Below are positions 15,667 to 23,359 of a DNA stretch of 64,000 nucleotides, piece after piece. The translations under genes were made by a program, and so were the position numbers. This DNA is from Streptomyces sp. NBC_00670. GTDB lineage: Bacteria > Actinomycetota > Actinomycetes > Streptomycetales > Streptomycetaceae. The stretch is taken from positions 4,217,001 to 4,281,000 of the forward strand of contig NZ_CP109017.1 of the NCBI RefSeq assembly GCF_036226765.1, written 5' to 3'. A model generated the notes under the pieces. It had not been told where the DNA came from. It did not search any database and saw nothing but the letters and a program-made list of their open reading frames with translations. How positions within the stretch are numbered: the first letter of the stretch is position 1; each line of letters opens with the position of its first letter.

Positions 15667-17652
15667 GTGTCCACCCCGCATCCCGCCCCACCCGTGTCCG
15701 CCGCCCACTCCGGCCCGTACGCCGGCGCGTACGCCGTCCCGCCCGCGCCGGGCCGCGACCGCACGCGGCCCGGCGCCCCCGTACTGGTGGAGCCGGAGCT
15801 CAAGCGGCTGGACGGTGTCGTCCGGGAGGCGGCGGTGCCGCCGCTGGCCGCCCCGGTCACACACGGCTCGCTGGCCGACATCCCGTTCGACAACGCCTTT
15901 GCGGCCCCGGAGGAAACCGTTCTGCGCCGCCGTGTCGACGCCTCCGGCGGCTGGACGGACGTGCCCGCGGCACGGTTCGCCGCCGAGGTGCTGGCGCTGG
16001 CGAAGGGGCTGATCGCCGAGGGGCTCACCCCCGGCGACCGGATCGCCGTCATGGCACGCACGACGTACGAGTGGACCCTGCTGGACTTCGCCGCCTGGGC
16101 GGCCGGCCTGGTCACCGTCCCGGTCTACCCCACCTCCTCGCCCTTCCAGGCGCGCTGGATCCTCCAGGACTCCGGCGCGGTGGCCCTGGCCACCGAGACC
16201 ACCGCGATGGCCGCCGCCCTCGGCCCCGAGCGCGACCGGCTCCCCGACCTGCACCACCTCTGGGTCTTCGACAAGGGCCACGTGGACCGGCTCGCCGAAC
16301 TGGGCCGTGCCGTGCCCGACCAGGAGGTCGCCGTCCGGCGCGGCGTCCTCGGCCCGGACTCGCTGGCCACCCTCGTCTACACCTCCGGCACCACCGGCCG
16401 GCCCAGGGGCTGCGCCCTGACCCACGGCAACTTCCTCGCGGAGGTCGACAACGCGGTGGAGCTGCTCCACCCGGTCTTCCGGGCGCAGCACAGCGAGGAG
16501 CCGTCGGTGCTGCTGTTCCTGCCGCTGTCGCACATCTTCGGCCGGATGGTCGCCGTTGCCTGTCTGCGCGCCCGCGTCACCCTCGGGCACGCGCCCAGCC
16601 TGCGCACCGAGGATCTGCTGGCGGACCTGGCGGGGTTCCGGCCGACGTGTCTGCTGGCCATCCCGTACATGCTGGAGAAGGTGTTCCACTCGGCCCGCGC
16701 GAAGGCCGAGTCGGGCGGCCGGGCCACCTCGTTCGACCGGGCCGCCTCGGTGGCCGAACGGTACGGGGAGGCCATGGAGGCCCGGCAGCACGGCACCGGG
16801 GGCGGCCCCGGCCGGGCGCTGCGGGCGGCCCGCGCGCTCTACGACCCCCTGGTCTACCGCCGCATCCGCACCGCGATGGGCGGCAGGGTCCGGTACATCA
16901 TCTGCGGCGGCTCGCCGCTGGGCCGCCGGCTCGCCGCGTTCTACGCCGGCGCCGGCATCCAGATCTTCGAGGGGTACGGCCTGACGGAGACGACCGGTGC
17001 GGCCACGGTGACGCCCCCGCTGCGGCCCCGGCTCGGCACGGTGGGCCGGCCGCTGCCGGGCACGCGGGTGCGGATCGCGGCCGACGGCGAGATCCTGCTC
17101 GCCGGGGGCCATGTGTTCCGCGGCTACTGGGACCCGCACGCGGGCGGTGTCGTGCCGGGCACCGTCGAGGGCTGGCTGCCGACCGGGGACCTGGGCGCCC
17201 TCGACGACGAGGGCCATCTGACGATCACCGGCCGCAAGAAGGAGATCCTGATCACCGCGGGCGGCAAGAACGTCGCCCCGGCACCGCTGGAGAACTGGCT
17301 CCGCTCGCATCCGCTGATCTCCCAGTGCATGCTGCTCGGCGACCGCCGCCCGTTCGTCGCCGCGCTGATCACCCTGGACCCGGACGGCATCACCCACTGG
17401 CGCCGCATGAACGGCAAACACGGGGTCCCCCCGGAACTCCTGCTGGACGACCCCGACCTGCACGCGGTCCTCCAGCGCGCCGTCGACGAGGCCAACCGCC
17501 TGGTCTCCCGCCCCGAGTCCATCCGCCGCTTCCGCGTCCTGCCCGGCGACTTCACGGAGTCGGCGGGCCATCTGACCCCGTCGATGAAACTCCGCCGCAC
17601 GGAGATCTCCCGGGACTTCGCGGCGGAGATCGAGGAGCTGTACGCGGTGTAG
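15667..17652 (+). CDS. Long-chain fatty acid-CoA ligase (AMP-binding)
   Basis: A 661-residue adenylate-forming enzyme that activates a fatty acid with ATP and transfers it to CoA. Motifs in order: the P-loop-like YTSGTTGRPRG (about residues 238-248), FLPLSHIFGR, the adenine-binding GYGLTETTGAATV, PTGDLGALDDEGHLTITGR, and the C-terminal lysine region KKEILITAGGKNVAP. The length and the large insertion before IICGGSPLG match the FadD15-type long-chain synthetases of actinobacteria. The first 45 residues are low-complexity. It ends 13 bp from the convergent amidohydrolase-like gene. Confidence 0.92.
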   Translation: MSTPHPAPPVSAAHSGPYAGAYAVPPAPGRDRTRPGAPVLVEPELKRLDGVVREAAVPPLAAPVTHGSLADIPFDNAFAAPEETVLRRRVDASGGWTDVPAARFAAEVLALAKGLIAEGLTPGDRIAVMARTTYEWTLLDFAAWAAGLVTVPVYPTSSPFQARWILQDSGAVALATETTAMAAALGPERDRLPDLHHLWVFDKGHVDRLAELGRAVPDQEVAVRRGVLGPDSLATLVYTSGTTGRPRGCALTHGNFLAEVDNAVELLHPVFRAQHSEEPSVLLFLPLSHIFGRMVAVACLRARVTLGHAPSLRTEDLLADLAGFRPTCLLAIPYMLEKVFHSARAKAESGGRATSFDRAASVAERYGEAMEARQHGTGGGPGRALRAARALYDPLVYRRIRTAMGGRVRYIICGGSPLGRRLAAFYAGAGIQIFEGYGLTETTGAATVTPPLRPRLGTVGRPLPGTRVRIAADGEILLAGGHVFRGYWDPHAGGVVPGTVEGWLPTGDLGALDDEGHLTITGRKKEILITAGGKNVAPAPLENWLRSHPLISQCMLLGDRRPFVAALITLDPDGITHWRRMNGKHGVPPELLLDDPDLHAVLQRAVDEANRLVSRPESIRRFRVLPGDFTESAGHLTPSMKLRRTEISRDFAAEIEELYAV

Positions 17653-17665
17653 GGGGCGCGGGGGG

Positions 17666-18115
17666 CTACCTGCGGCGGTGGAGCAGGCGCCCCGCGCAGA
17701 TCGTGGCCTGGCACTCGCCCTCCGCCGTGCGGACCGTCAGGTCGGCCCGGTGGCCCGGGGCGAGGGGGAGCGGGGGGCGTGCGGCGGGGAGGACCGTCAC
17801 GCCGCTGCGGGTGGCGGCCGCGCGGAGGTCGGGGGTGGGGGTGTGCGCGGCCGTCACCGCCACCGCGCCCCGCTTCAGCACCTCGTGGATCCGTTCCCGG
17901 GGGCTCGGGGCGTCCGGGAGCGGGCCCTCGTGCGTCAGACCGGGGCCCAGCGTGCCGGACCAGCGGCGCACCCGGGCCGCCGGGTACCGCGCCGTCAGTT
18001 CCGCGAGCGTGCCGACCGCGGCGATCCGGTCGCCCTCGACGGCGACCGCGCCGTCCGCGACCGGCTCCGCCTCCCACGTGACGCGCAGCGCGTCCGCCGC
18101 ATGCAGGGTCAGCAC
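17666..18115 (-). CDS. Shrunken amidohydrolase (imidazolonepropionase)-like protein
   Basis: A 149-residue protein resembling only the outer beta-sandwich of amidohydrolases. The N-terminal half has the usual strands (AVAVEGDRIAAVGTLAELTARYP) leading to LGPGLTHEGPL, where a full enzyme would have the metal-binding HxH of a large barrel. Here about 300 residues of barrel are missing and the chain passes to GHRADLTVRTAEGE, the end of the sandwich. It cannot carry the usual metal site. It starts 22 bp after mqnC and is almost certainly co-transcribed with it. Amidohydrolase relatives do act on aminofutalosine in other bacteria, but a role here is only a guess. Confidence 0.75.
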   Translation of the reverse strand: MLTLHAADALRVTWEAEPVADGAVAVEGDRIAAVGTLAELTARYPAARVRRWSGTLGPGLTHEGPLPDAPSPRERIHEVLKRGAVAVTAAHTPTPDLRAAATRSGVTVLPAARPPLPLAPGHRADLTVRTAEGECQATICAGRLLHRRR

Positions 18116-18137
18116 CGGAACACGCCCTTCCGCGGCG

Positions 18138-19337
18138 TCAGTTGGACGCCAGCAGCTTCAGCTCGGGGTGGGCCGTGCCGCCCGCGATCGCCGTGGAGGA
18201 GATGTGCGAGACGACGCGCTCGTCGACCGGGTCGTTGGCCGGGTCGTCGTGCACCACCAGGTGCTCGTACGTCGTGGCGCGCTGCGCCGGGACGCGGCCC
18301 GCCTTGCGGATCAGGTCGATGATCTCCAGGCGGTTGGAGCGGTGCTTTGCGCCGGCCGAGGAGACGACGTTCTCCTCCAGCATGATCGAGCCGAGGTCGT
18401 CCGCGCCGTAGTGCAGCGAGAGCTGGCCGACCTCCTTGCCGGTGGTCAGCCAGGAACCCTGGATGTGCTGGACGTTGTCCAGGAACAGGCGGGCGATCGC
18501 GATCATCCGCAGGTACTCGAAGAGCGTGGCCTGGGTGCGGCCCTTCAGGTGGTTGTTCTCGGGCTGGTAGGTGTACGGGATGAACGCGCGGAAGCCGCCC
18601 GTGCGGTCCTGCACGTCACGGATCATGCGCAGGTGTTCGATGCGCTCGGCGTTGGTCTCGCCGGTGCCCATCAGCATCGTCGAGGTGGACTCCACGCCCA
18701 GCCGGTGCGCGGTCTCCATGATCTCCAGCCAGCGCTCGCCGGACTCCTTCAGCGGGGCGATCGCCTTGCGCGGCCGCTCCGGGAGCAGCTCGGCGCCGGC
18801 GCCCGCGAAGGAGTCGAGCCCTGCGGCGTGGATGCGGGAGATCGCCTCCTCGACCGTCACCCCCGAGATGCGGGCCATGTGCTCGACCTCGCTCGCCCCC
18901 AGGCTGTGGATGACGAGCTGCGGGAACTCCTTCTTGATGGCCGCGAAGTGCTTCTCGTAGTACTCCACGCCGTAGTCCGGGTGGTGGCCGCCCTGGAACA
19001 TGATCTGCGTGCCGCCCAGTTCGACGGTCTCCGCGCAGCGGCGCAGGATGTCGTCGAGGTCGCGCGTCCAGCCCTTGGCGGTGTCCTTCGGGGCGGCGTA
19101 GAAGGCGCAGAACTTGCACGCCGTCACGCAGACGTTGGTGTAGTTGATGTTCCGCTCGATGATGTACGTCGCGATGTGCTCGATACCGGCGTACTTGAGG
19201 CGGCGGGCGGAGTCGGCGGCGGCGCCGAGCGCGTGCAGCGGGGCGTCGCGGTAGAGGGCGACGGCCTCTTCGGGGGTGATGCGTCCACCCGTGGCGGCGC
19301 GGTCGAGGACGGGCTGAAGGTCGGCCTTCTCGGTCAC
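18138..19337 (-). CDS. mqnC: Cyclic dehypoxanthinyl futalosine synthase MqnC (radical SAM)
   Basis: A 399-residue radical SAM enzyme that cyclises dehypoxanthine futalosine to the spiro-tetralin intermediate of menaquinone synthesis. The cluster ligands are Cys70, Cys74 and Cys77 in NVCVTACKFCAF. Typical MqnC segments follow: GGTQIMFQGGHHPDYGVEYY and FRAFIPYTYQPENN. It is related to MqnE but belongs to the distinct MqnC branch by its SWLTTGKEVGQLSLHYGADD region. The ATG has GGGACACCCC rather than a strong ribosome-binding site. The following amidohydrolase-like gene is in the same operon. Confidence 0.94.
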   Translation of the reverse strand: MTEKADLQPVLDRAATGGRITPEEAVALYRDAPLHALGAAADSARRLKYAGIEHIATYIIERNINYTNVCVTACKFCAFYAAPKDTAKGWTRDLDDILRRCAETVELGGTQIMFQGGHHPDYGVEYYEKHFAAIKKEFPQLVIHSLGASEVEHMARISGVTVEEAISRIHAAGLDSFAGAGAELLPERPRKAIAPLKESGERWLEIMETAHRLGVESTSTMLMGTGETNAERIEHLRMIRDVQDRTGGFRAFIPYTYQPENNHLKGRTQATLFEYLRMIAIARLFLDNVQHIQGSWLTTGKEVGQLSLHYGADDLGSIMLEENVVSSAGAKHRSNRLEIIDLIRKAGRVPAQRATTYEHLVVHDDPANDPVDERVVSHISSTAIAGGTAHPELKLLASN

Positions 19338-19418
19338 CGGGGGTGTCCCTTTCGTCCAGGGGTGGGGCGGACCGGTCCAGCGTACGCCAGGGGGTTCACC
19401 CGGGAATTTCCGGGCGCC

Positions 19419-20147
19419 CTACGCCGCGTACGCCCCCATCAGCAGGCCGGCGTACGCGCCCGCGATCAGGAACGGGCCGAAGGGGATGGCCGTACGCCGG
19501 GTGGCCCCGCGGGTGAGGACGAGGGCGAGGCCGTAGAGACCGGCGAGGAGGAAGCCGGTGAAGGTGCCGAGCACCACCGTGCCCCAGCCGTACCAGCCGA
19601 GGACGGCGCCCAGGACGGGGGCGAGTTTGACGTCGCCGAAGCCCATGCCGTCGGGGTTGACCAGGAAGAGCAGGAAGTACCCGGCGCCCAGGACGAGCGC
19701 GGCGAGCAGCGCGGTGCGCCAGCGGCCCGCGTGCTCGGGCAGCACGGCCGCCGCGCCCAGCAGGGCGAGCGCCAGGGCGGCGAGCGGCAGGGTGAGCACG
19801 TCGGGAAGCCGCTGCACCCGGAAGTCGACGATCGTCAGCAGCACCCCGGCGGGGGCGAGCAGCAGCCACACGGCGAGTTCGGGCCGGGTCCCGGTGGCGA
19901 GCGCGAGCGCCGCGCACACCAGGGCGGTCACGGCGCACACCAGGGCGCCCCCGGGGCCGTACGCCCCGCCCTGCGGGCAGCGCGCGCGGCCGAGCCAGCC
20001 GCCGATGCGGTGCCCCTCGGGGCACCGGTCCCGCCACGGCTCGCCGGCCGCCACCGACAGCCGGTACGCGAGCCGGGGCACCAGGGCGCCCGCGCCCGCC
20101 CCCCACAGACCGGCAACGCCCACGACCGCCCACCCCACGGCATCCAC
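19419..20147 (-). CDS. Prepilin peptidase, A24 type
   Basis: A 242-residue membrane aspartic protease of the TadV/PilD family, expected to process type IV pilin-like or Flp prepilins. The two catalytic aspartates are Asp108 in VDFRVQRLPD and Asp172 in GMGFGDVKLAP. The N-terminal cytoplasmic loop keeps Cys residues (DRCPEGH and RARCPQG) but in a degenerate arrangement compared with the four-Cys methyltransferase domain of PilD, so N-methylation is unlikely. No pilin genes are adjacent; substrates must be encoded elsewhere. Confidence 0.88.
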   Translation of the reverse strand: MDAVGWAVVGVAGLWGAGAGALVPRLAYRLSVAAGEPWRDRCPEGHRIGGWLGRARCPQGGAYGPGGALVCAVTALVCAALALATGTRPELAVWLLLAPAGVLLTIVDFRVQRLPDVLTLPLAALALALLGAAAVLPEHAGRWRTALLAALVLGAGYFLLFLVNPDGMGFGDVKLAPVLGAVLGWYGWGTVVLGTFTGFLLAGLYGLALVLTRGATRRTAIPFGPFLIAGAYAGLLMGAYAA

Positions 20148-20201
20148 GCCCCCACAGTAGAGCGCGGGGCGGGCGCCGGGGGAGCGGTGCCGGGCGGGCG
20201 C

Positions 20202-21047
20202 TCAGTCCAGCAGTTCGACCTTCACGTCCGCCGGGAAGCCCGTCGTCGGGCCCACCCGGCGCGCGAACTCCGTGACGGCCTCCAGCTGCGGACCGCCGAA
20301 CCGGAAGTCCAGCGTCGTGAAGTACCGTTCCAGCACCTCGGCGTCGAAGGCCTCCCAGCGGGCCGCCTGCTCGGCGACCTTGCCGACCTCCTCCAGGGAG
20401 AGGTTGCGGGAGGCGAGGAACGCCTGGTGCACCTGGCGGGTGAGCTCCGGCTCGCGCTCCAGGTACTCCTTGCGGGCCGCCCACACCGCGAAGACGAACG
20501 GCAGCCCCGTCCACTCCTTCCACAGCGCGCCCAGGTCGTGCACGGCCAGCCCGTACTTCGGCCCGTCGTGCAGATTGGCACGCAGCGCCGCGTCGCCGAT
20601 GAGGACGGCGGCGTCGGCCTCCCGCATCATCAGGGCGAGGTCGGGCGGGCAGGTGTAGTAGTCGGGCCGCACCCCGAACCGCTCGGCGAGCAGCAGCTGC
20701 GCCAGGCGCACGGAGGTGCGGGAGGTGGAGCCGAGGGCGACCCGGGCGCCGTCCAGCTGCTCCAGCGGCACCTGGGAGACGATCACGCAGGACATCACGG
20801 GGCCGTCGCAGCCCACGGCGATGTCGGGGAACGCGACGAGGTCGTCGGCGTTCTTCAGGTACTCGACGAGGGTGACGGGACCGACGTCGAGCTCGCCCGC
20901 GACCAGCCGCTCGCTGAGCTTCTCGGGGGTGTCCTTGGTCAGCTCGAGGTCGAGGAGCGTCCCGGTTCTCGCGAGCCCCCAGTAGAGAGGCAGGCAGTTC
21001 AGGAACTGGATGTGGCCGACGCGCGGCCGGATGCGAGAATTGTCCAC
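20202..21047 (-). CDS. mqnA: Chorismate dehydratase MqnA
   Basis: A 281-residue enzyme catalysing the first futalosine-pathway step, dehydration of chorismate to 3-[(1-carboxyvinyl)oxy]benzoate. It has the periplasmic-binding-protein-like fold of the family, with GHIQFLNCLPLYWGL at the N-terminus and VGPVTLVEYL, VALGSTSRTSVRLAQLL and AAVLIGDAAL further on. The GTG start at 21047 has no ribosome-binding site but a -10-like TAGTCT ends 6 bases upstream, suggesting a leaderless transcript. The start codon coincides with a TTGTCCACA sequence, which equals the Streptomyces DnaA-box consensus. Confidence 0.93.
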   Translation of the reverse strand: MDNSRIRPRVGHIQFLNCLPLYWGLARTGTLLDLELTKDTPEKLSERLVAGELDVGPVTLVEYLKNADDLVAFPDIAVGCDGPVMSCVIVSQVPLEQLDGARVALGSTSRTSVRLAQLLLAERFGVRPDYYTCPPDLALMMREADAAVLIGDAALRANLHDGPKYGLAVHDLGALWKEWTGLPFVFAVWAARKEYLEREPELTRQVHQAFLASRNLSLEEVGKVAEQAARWEAFDAEVLERYFTTLDFRFGGPQLEAVTEFARRVGPTTGFPADVKVELLD

Positions 21048-21053
21048 ATCGCG

Positions 21054-21059
21054 AGACTA
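21054..21059 (-). promoter_or_regulatory. Candidate -10 box for leaderless mqnA transcript
   Basis: TAGTCT on the minus strand ends 6 bases before the mqnA GTG. There is no Shine-Dalgarno sequence between them. Confidence 0.45.
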
Positions 21060-21160
21060 GACCCCGCCCGCGGGGCCGCGGCCCCTGGGGGTACGGGGCC
21101 GTTCCGGTCAATCGGCCTCCGGGACCTTCAAACATCCGGGTGACGTGATCTTGCTCCCTG

Positions 21161-21188
21161 TTGCATCCCGGTGCCTGCGTGCTAGGCT
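21161..21188 (+). promoter_or_regulatory. Probable housekeeping promoter of cold-shock gene
   Basis: TTGCAT (21161-21166) and TAGGCT (21183-21188) are separated by 16 bp, close to the HrdB-type consensus. Transcription would start near 21195, leaving an untranslated leader of about 150 bases. Long leaders are known to control cold-shock mRNAs in other bacteria; here that is inference. Confidence 0.55.
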
Positions 21189-21347
21189 CGCAGCAAGTTG
21201 CAGTTTGGTTTCCCTTGCAGTACAGAGCCTGCGGAGCATGTGACCGCGGGCTCTCGTCGTTTTCAGACGTATGCAGTTGTGCGGCATTGAGTTTTCACAA
21301 TCGCAGGGTTCTGGAGCAGGGCGACCCTTTGGGCCCAAGGAGGGCTT

Positions 21348-21551
21348 ATGGCTACCGGAACCGTGAAGTGGTTCAACGCCGAAAAGGGCTTTGGTTTCAT
21401 CGCCCAGGAAGGCGGCGGCCCGGACGTCTTCGTCCACTACTCCGCGATCAACGCGAACGGCTTCCGTTCGCTTGAGGAGAACCAGCAGGTGAGCTTCGAC
21501 GTCACGCAGGGTCCGAAGGGCCCGCAGGCGGAGAACGTCACCCCCATGTAG
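21348..21551 (+). CDS. Cold-shock protein, CspA family
   Basis: A 67-residue single cold-shock domain that binds single-stranded RNA or DNA and acts as RNA chaperone. Both nucleic-acid motifs are present: RNP1 KGFGFI (residues 13-18) and RNP2 VFVHY. The length is standard for Streptomyces CspA/ScoF proteins. A good ribosome-binding site AAGGAGG precedes the ATG by about 6 bases. A strong hairpin terminator follows, so it is a single-gene unit. Confidence 0.96.
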   Translation: MATGTVKWFNAEKGFGFIAQEGGGPDVFVHYSAINANGFRSLEENQQVSFDVTQGPKGPQAENVTPM

Positions 21552-21588
21552 GTTCCCGGCCCGATCCGGACCCGACGAGCAGTACCCA

Positions 21589-21630
21589 AGGAGCCCCCGC
21601 GCCCGCCAGGCGCAGGGGCTCCTGCCTTTT
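21589..21630 (+). terminator. Strong terminator after cold-shock gene
   Basis: A 15-bp inverted repeat (AGGAGCCCCCGCGCC / GGCGCAGGGGCTCCT, one mismatch) with a short loop is followed by GCCTTTT. It also lies ahead of the convergent GH18-like gene and may serve both. Confidence 0.85.
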
Positions 21631-21660
21631 CGGCCCCGGCCGTCGCATCCGGGGCCGCCC

Positions 21661-22698
21661 TCACCCCGAGAACGCCTCCGCGAAGTCGCCCTGCCCCTGT
21701 TCCACCCCGCTGCAGTCCGTCGCCGCGTTCCCGGCCGACGCGGAGCCGTCCTCGCACCGCTGGTCCCGGAACGTCGACCACATCGACACCCAGGCCACCC
21801 CCTTCCCTTCCGCGAACGTCCGCACCTGCTTGGCGTCCGCGAGCGTGAACGTCTCCCCGGCCACGTCGTTCACGCCGAGCATCGAGGTGAGCGCCAGTCC
21901 CCGCCATGCCGCCTTCGACGACAGGCCGAACACCTTCTCCAGTTGATCGTGCGCGGCCCTGGCCGAGGTGATCGCGTAGTCGCCCATGTCCCCGGTGTAG
22001 GAACTCCCGTAATTCATCGTCATGATGTTGACCGTGGAGACCTGTACTCCGTGGTCATTGGCGGACTCCAGCAACGCCACTCCGTCCGTCTCCAATCCCG
22101 ACGGCATCACGGGCAGCGTGAACGACACCGACAGATCGGCGCGCTGCTTCTGCAGCAACGCGATCGCCTCGGAACGCCGTGCGACCGAGTCCGGGTCGGC
22201 CAGTTCGTCGCCCTCGATGTCGAAGTCCGCCAGGGTGGTCCCCGCCGCGTCCAGTGCGGCCCCGTACGCCTTCGCGAGTGCGGAGGCGCTGTCGCAGGTG
22301 GCCGCCAGTTCCTTCCCGGAGGACCCGCCGAAGGAGACCCGCACCGCGGCCCCCGACTCCTTGAGCGCCTCGATGCGCGACTTCACTGCCGTGTTGTCGA
22401 GGGCGTACTCGCCGTTCCACTCCGGGGCGCAGTCGTCGCCGTCGGAGATCACGAAGGCGAGGTTGTACACCGAGGGCGACCCGGCCGTGTCCATGTCCAC
22501 GGCGGTGGTGGCGCTCACATACGGCGCGTAGGACGTCGAGGACCCGCCCGAGGAGCCGTCCGCGTCCCCGGCGCCCGCCGAAGGGGCCGCGTCCGAGCCG
22601 CCGGACGAGGAGGAGTCCCCGTCGCCGGCGGAACACCCGGCGCAGGCCAGGGCCACCAGGCAGACGAGCCCGGCGGCCGGCTTCAGGAAACTCCTCAT
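21661..22698 (-). CDS. GH18 (chitinase-like) exported lipoprotein
   Basis: A 345-residue exported protein. The N-terminus is a signal peptide ending at CAGC (Cys22), an imperfect lipobox, followed by a Ser/Gly-rich linker to about residue 55. The rest resembles a glycoside hydrolase family 18 barrel: VSFGGSSGKEL, then TLADFDIEG (Asp158, Asp160, catalytic Glu162) in place of DxxDxDxE; the first Asp of the motif is Thr155. VNIMTMNYGSSY matches the later YD/MNY barrel strand. It probably cleaves beta-1,4-linked GlcNAc polymers or a related glycan. It diverges from the exopolysaccharide operon at 22.9-27.1 kb, hinting at action on that product. Confidence 0.8.
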   Translation of the reverse strand: MRSFLKPAAGLVCLVALACAGCSAGDGDSSSSGGSDAAPSAGAGDADGSSGGSSTSYAPYVSATTAVDMDTAGSPSVYNLAFVISDGDDCAPEWNGEYALDNTAVKSRIEALKESGAAVRVSFGGSSGKELAATCDSASALAKAYGAALDAAGTTLADFDIEGDELADPDSVARRSEAIALLQKQRADLSVSFTLPVMPSGLETDGVALLESANDHGVQVSTVNIMTMNYGSSYTGDMGDYAITSARAAHDQLEKVFGLSSKAAWRGLALTSMLGVNDVAGETFTLADAKQVRTFAEGKGVAWVSMWSTFRDQRCEDGSASAGNAATDCSGVEQGQGDFAEAFSG

Positions 22699-22950
22699 CG
22701 CACACGCACCCGCTTTCGTGATGTCCGCCCCCGTCTCAGGACGGTGATTTCCGTCTCATCGCCGGGAAACGGAAGGGCATTCCGACCGTCCCGGGCATTG
22801 CGAAGAGTAAATGAAGCACACGCCGCTGTGCCGCCGATGACAGAAACGGCTCGCTTCACCCAGGGAACGGACAGGTTCGGCGAATTTTCTGGGCCGGCTC
22901 ACAACTCATCCAGAGTTTGAGTCACATAAAGGTCTTCTACCGTCTGGGGA

Positions 22951-23340
22951 ATGCAATCCGAGTCCGCCATCGAAAGCCGTGCCGCCGCGCCCGCCGCGCG
23001 CGGTCGCCGTCGCAAACGCGGCAACGGGTCAGGCGAGGGGCCCGTGTTCGTCGACACCTCCGGGCGCAGGGCAAGACTGCTGCGCCGGCTCGGCCTGCTC
23101 CTCGGCGCCGTCTGTCTCGGGTACGCGGTGGTGCTCGGCATGGCCTTCATGGGCTGGGGCCTCTCCGTGAACCCGTCCTCGCTGCTGCCCTTCGGCGCCG
23201 GCGGCCGGGCGGGCTCGGCGCCCGGCGGCAACGGCCCGCAGGGCGGCTTCGCGCCCACCGGCACCCCCGGCACCGGGGCCCCGCCCTCGGGTGCGCCCAG
23301 CGGCGCCCCGTCCCCCTCCGCGTCCGCCACCGCCCACTGA
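22951..23340 (+). CDS. Small membrane protein ahead of the exopolysaccharide synthase
   Basis: A 129-residue protein with a basic N-terminus (RGRRRKRG), one membrane helix (LGLLLGAVCLGYAVVLGMAFMGW, residues about 47-69) and a Gly/Pro/Ser-rich extracytoplasmic tail. No known domain is recognised. It lies 19 bp before the deacetylase-glycosyltransferase gene and is probably co-transcribed; a helper or anchor role for the synthase is possible. TACCGT ends 7 bases before the ATG, so its transcript may be nearly leaderless, with TTTGAG at 22916 as a weak -35. Confidence 0.6.
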   Translation: MQSESAIESRAAAPAARGRRRKRGNGSGEGPVFVDTSGRRARLLRRLGLLLGAVCLGYAVVLGMAFMGWGLSVNPSSLLPFGAGGRAGSAPGGNGPQGGFAPTGTPGTGAPPSGAPSGAPSPSASATAH

Positions 23341-23359
23341 CCGGAGAACCCCGACACCC

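Noticed and set aside
18138..19337. F420 cofactor genes (CofG/CofH) as identity of the two radical SAM genes
   Set aside because: CofH-like resemblance exists, but segment patterns and the presence of mqnA and UbiD/UbiX/UbiA genes fit MqnC and MqnE.
15591..21143. A very long open frame (1850 codons) on the plus strand
   Set aside because: It runs across several well-supported genes on both strands, has no domain resemblance, and is explained by high GC reducing stop codons.
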